Assembly: GCF_020511155.1 (NCBI RefSeq)
Contig: NZ_CP041216.1
Span: 3,286,001-3,350,000, forward strand
Origin: Shewanella glacialimarina
GTDB taxonomy: Bacteria; Pseudomonadota; Gammaproteobacteria; Enterobacterales; Shewanellaceae
Length of the DNA stretch: 64,000 nt
Reading direction: 5' to 3'
Shown here piece after piece: positions 63,421-64,000 of this stretch. Numbering within the stretch: position 1 is the stretch's first letter; each line of letters begins with the position of its first letter. A program made the translations under genes and the position numbers. Under the pieces are notes generated by a model. That model had not been told where the DNA came from. It worked only from the letters and a program-made list of their open reading frames with translations, and did no database searches.

Positions 63421-64000
63421 TTAAACAGACATACAGATATATTTCATTTCGAGGTATTCCTCGATGCCAAATTTTGACCCTTCACGGCCTAAACCTGAAG
63501 ATTTTATTCCGCCAAATGGCGCAACTTCTGTCGAAATAAGCCCAGTGTTAACACCAACCATGCCGTACTCTAGTGCTTCAGCCACTTTATAAACTAATGA
63601 AATATCACGGCCATAAAAATAGGCTGCTAAACCAAACTCTGTATCGTTGGCTTGGTTAATTACATCATCTACACTATCAAACTTGAAGATTGGCGCTAAA
63701 GGACCAAAGGTTTCTTCGCGGGCAACTAACATGGTTTTATTGACATCACGCACTATGGTCGGCTCAAAAAAGAAACCGCCTAATGCGTGGGGGTTGCCAC
63801 CGGTAACCACACTGGCACCTTTTGCTAACGCATCATCTAAATGACTTTGCACTTTTGCTACAGCATTGGCATTTATCAGTGGTCCAATGGTGACACCTTG
63901 TTCAGTGCCATGTCCTACTTTCAACTTGGCGACAGCATCGGCAAATTTTTGGATGAAAGTGTCATATACTCCTGCTTGCACATAGATACGGTTAGCACAC
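63421..64000 (-). CDS. gabD: Succinate-semialdehyde dehydrogenase, C-terminal part
   Basis: The reading continues to the window edge, so the 5' part of the gene is missing. About 192 residues are visible, starting CANRIYVQAGVYD; in E. coli GabD this follows the catalytic cysteine by two residues, so the catalytic residue itself is just outside. The C-terminal features FGPLAPIFKFD, GLAAYFYGRDI, GMVGVNTGLIS and PFGGIKSSGLGREGS are typical of GabD. It oxidises succinate semialdehyde to succinate with NAD(P)+. It is the upstream gene of the gabDT operon. Confidence 0.92.
   Translation of the reverse strand, partial: CANRIYVQAGVYDTFIQKFADAVAKLKVGHGTEQGVTIGPLINANAVAKVQSHLDDALAKGASVVTGGNPHALGGFFFEPTIVRDVNKTMLVAREETFGPLAPIFKFDSVDDVINQANDTEFGLAAYFYGRDISLVYKVAEALEYGMVGVNTGLISTEVAPFGGIKSSGLGREGSKFGIEEYLEMKYICMSV

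Overview
The window looks like a chromosomal segment of a low-GC, cold-marine type Shewanella (Gammaproteobacteria). This rests on protein similarity recalled from known families and on gene order: oxyR-hptA-gltBD-mtnN, tyrS-M23 peptidase-anmK-erpA, pyrB-hemL, gspAB-cca, folB-folK-uppP and rpsU-yqeY-dnaG-rpoD-tRNA all recur in Shewanella. No database search was possible, so the species is inference.

Layout. 1-3878 (minus strand): the start of a signal-peptide protein, a TauE/SafE permease, ptsP and rppH. 3879-4699 is gene-free and holds a cluster of DnaA-box-like 9-mers. 4700-8171: mutH, a membrane-anchored class III nucleotidyl cyclase, oxyR and the stand-alone phosphotransfer protein hptA. 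8172-9054 is a long leader in front of gltBD, with a perfect 18-bp palindrome and a candidate promoter. 15132-19919: an exported amidohydrolase, mtnN, a CobD/CbiB-family membrane protein, DUF2721, a TRIC-type channel and an exported NTF2-like protein. 20010-29362: tyrS, an M23 peptidase, anmK, a DUF2750 protein, erpA, a coiled-coil membrane protein, a CLC protein and a Bax-like glucosaminidase, so cell-wall turnover genes recur. 29484-33387: pyrB, hemL, nhaD. 33484-38137: gspB/gspA, cca and the Lpp-type lipoprotein. 38537-43218: rlmA, uppP, folK, folB, plsY, tsaD. 43530-48262: the macromolecular synthesis operon rpsU-yqeY-dnaG-rpoD, then tRNA-Ile2 (CAT).

From 48263 the window turns accessory. 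There is a lone HNH endonuclease gene in AT-rich, gene-poor DNA beside the tRNA, a MASE3-like/PAS/PAS/GGDEF/EAL protein, DUF599, and an RluA-type synthase. Next comes a DUF1254 / broken DUF1254 / beta-barrel cassette. The intact DUF1254 gene is followed by a structured element that resembles an integron attC site, and the second DUF1254 gene carries an in-frame TAG. The window closes with a dCache-type chemoreceptor and the gabD-gabT pair (gabD cut by the window edge).

Most of the window is core genome. The parts most worth a second look are the DUF1254/barrel/attC-like locus (55.4-59.2 kb), the HNH protein beside tRNA-Ile2 (48.9-49.8 kb), the DnaA-box cluster (4.0-4.4 kb) and the palindrome upstream of gltB (8.87 kb).
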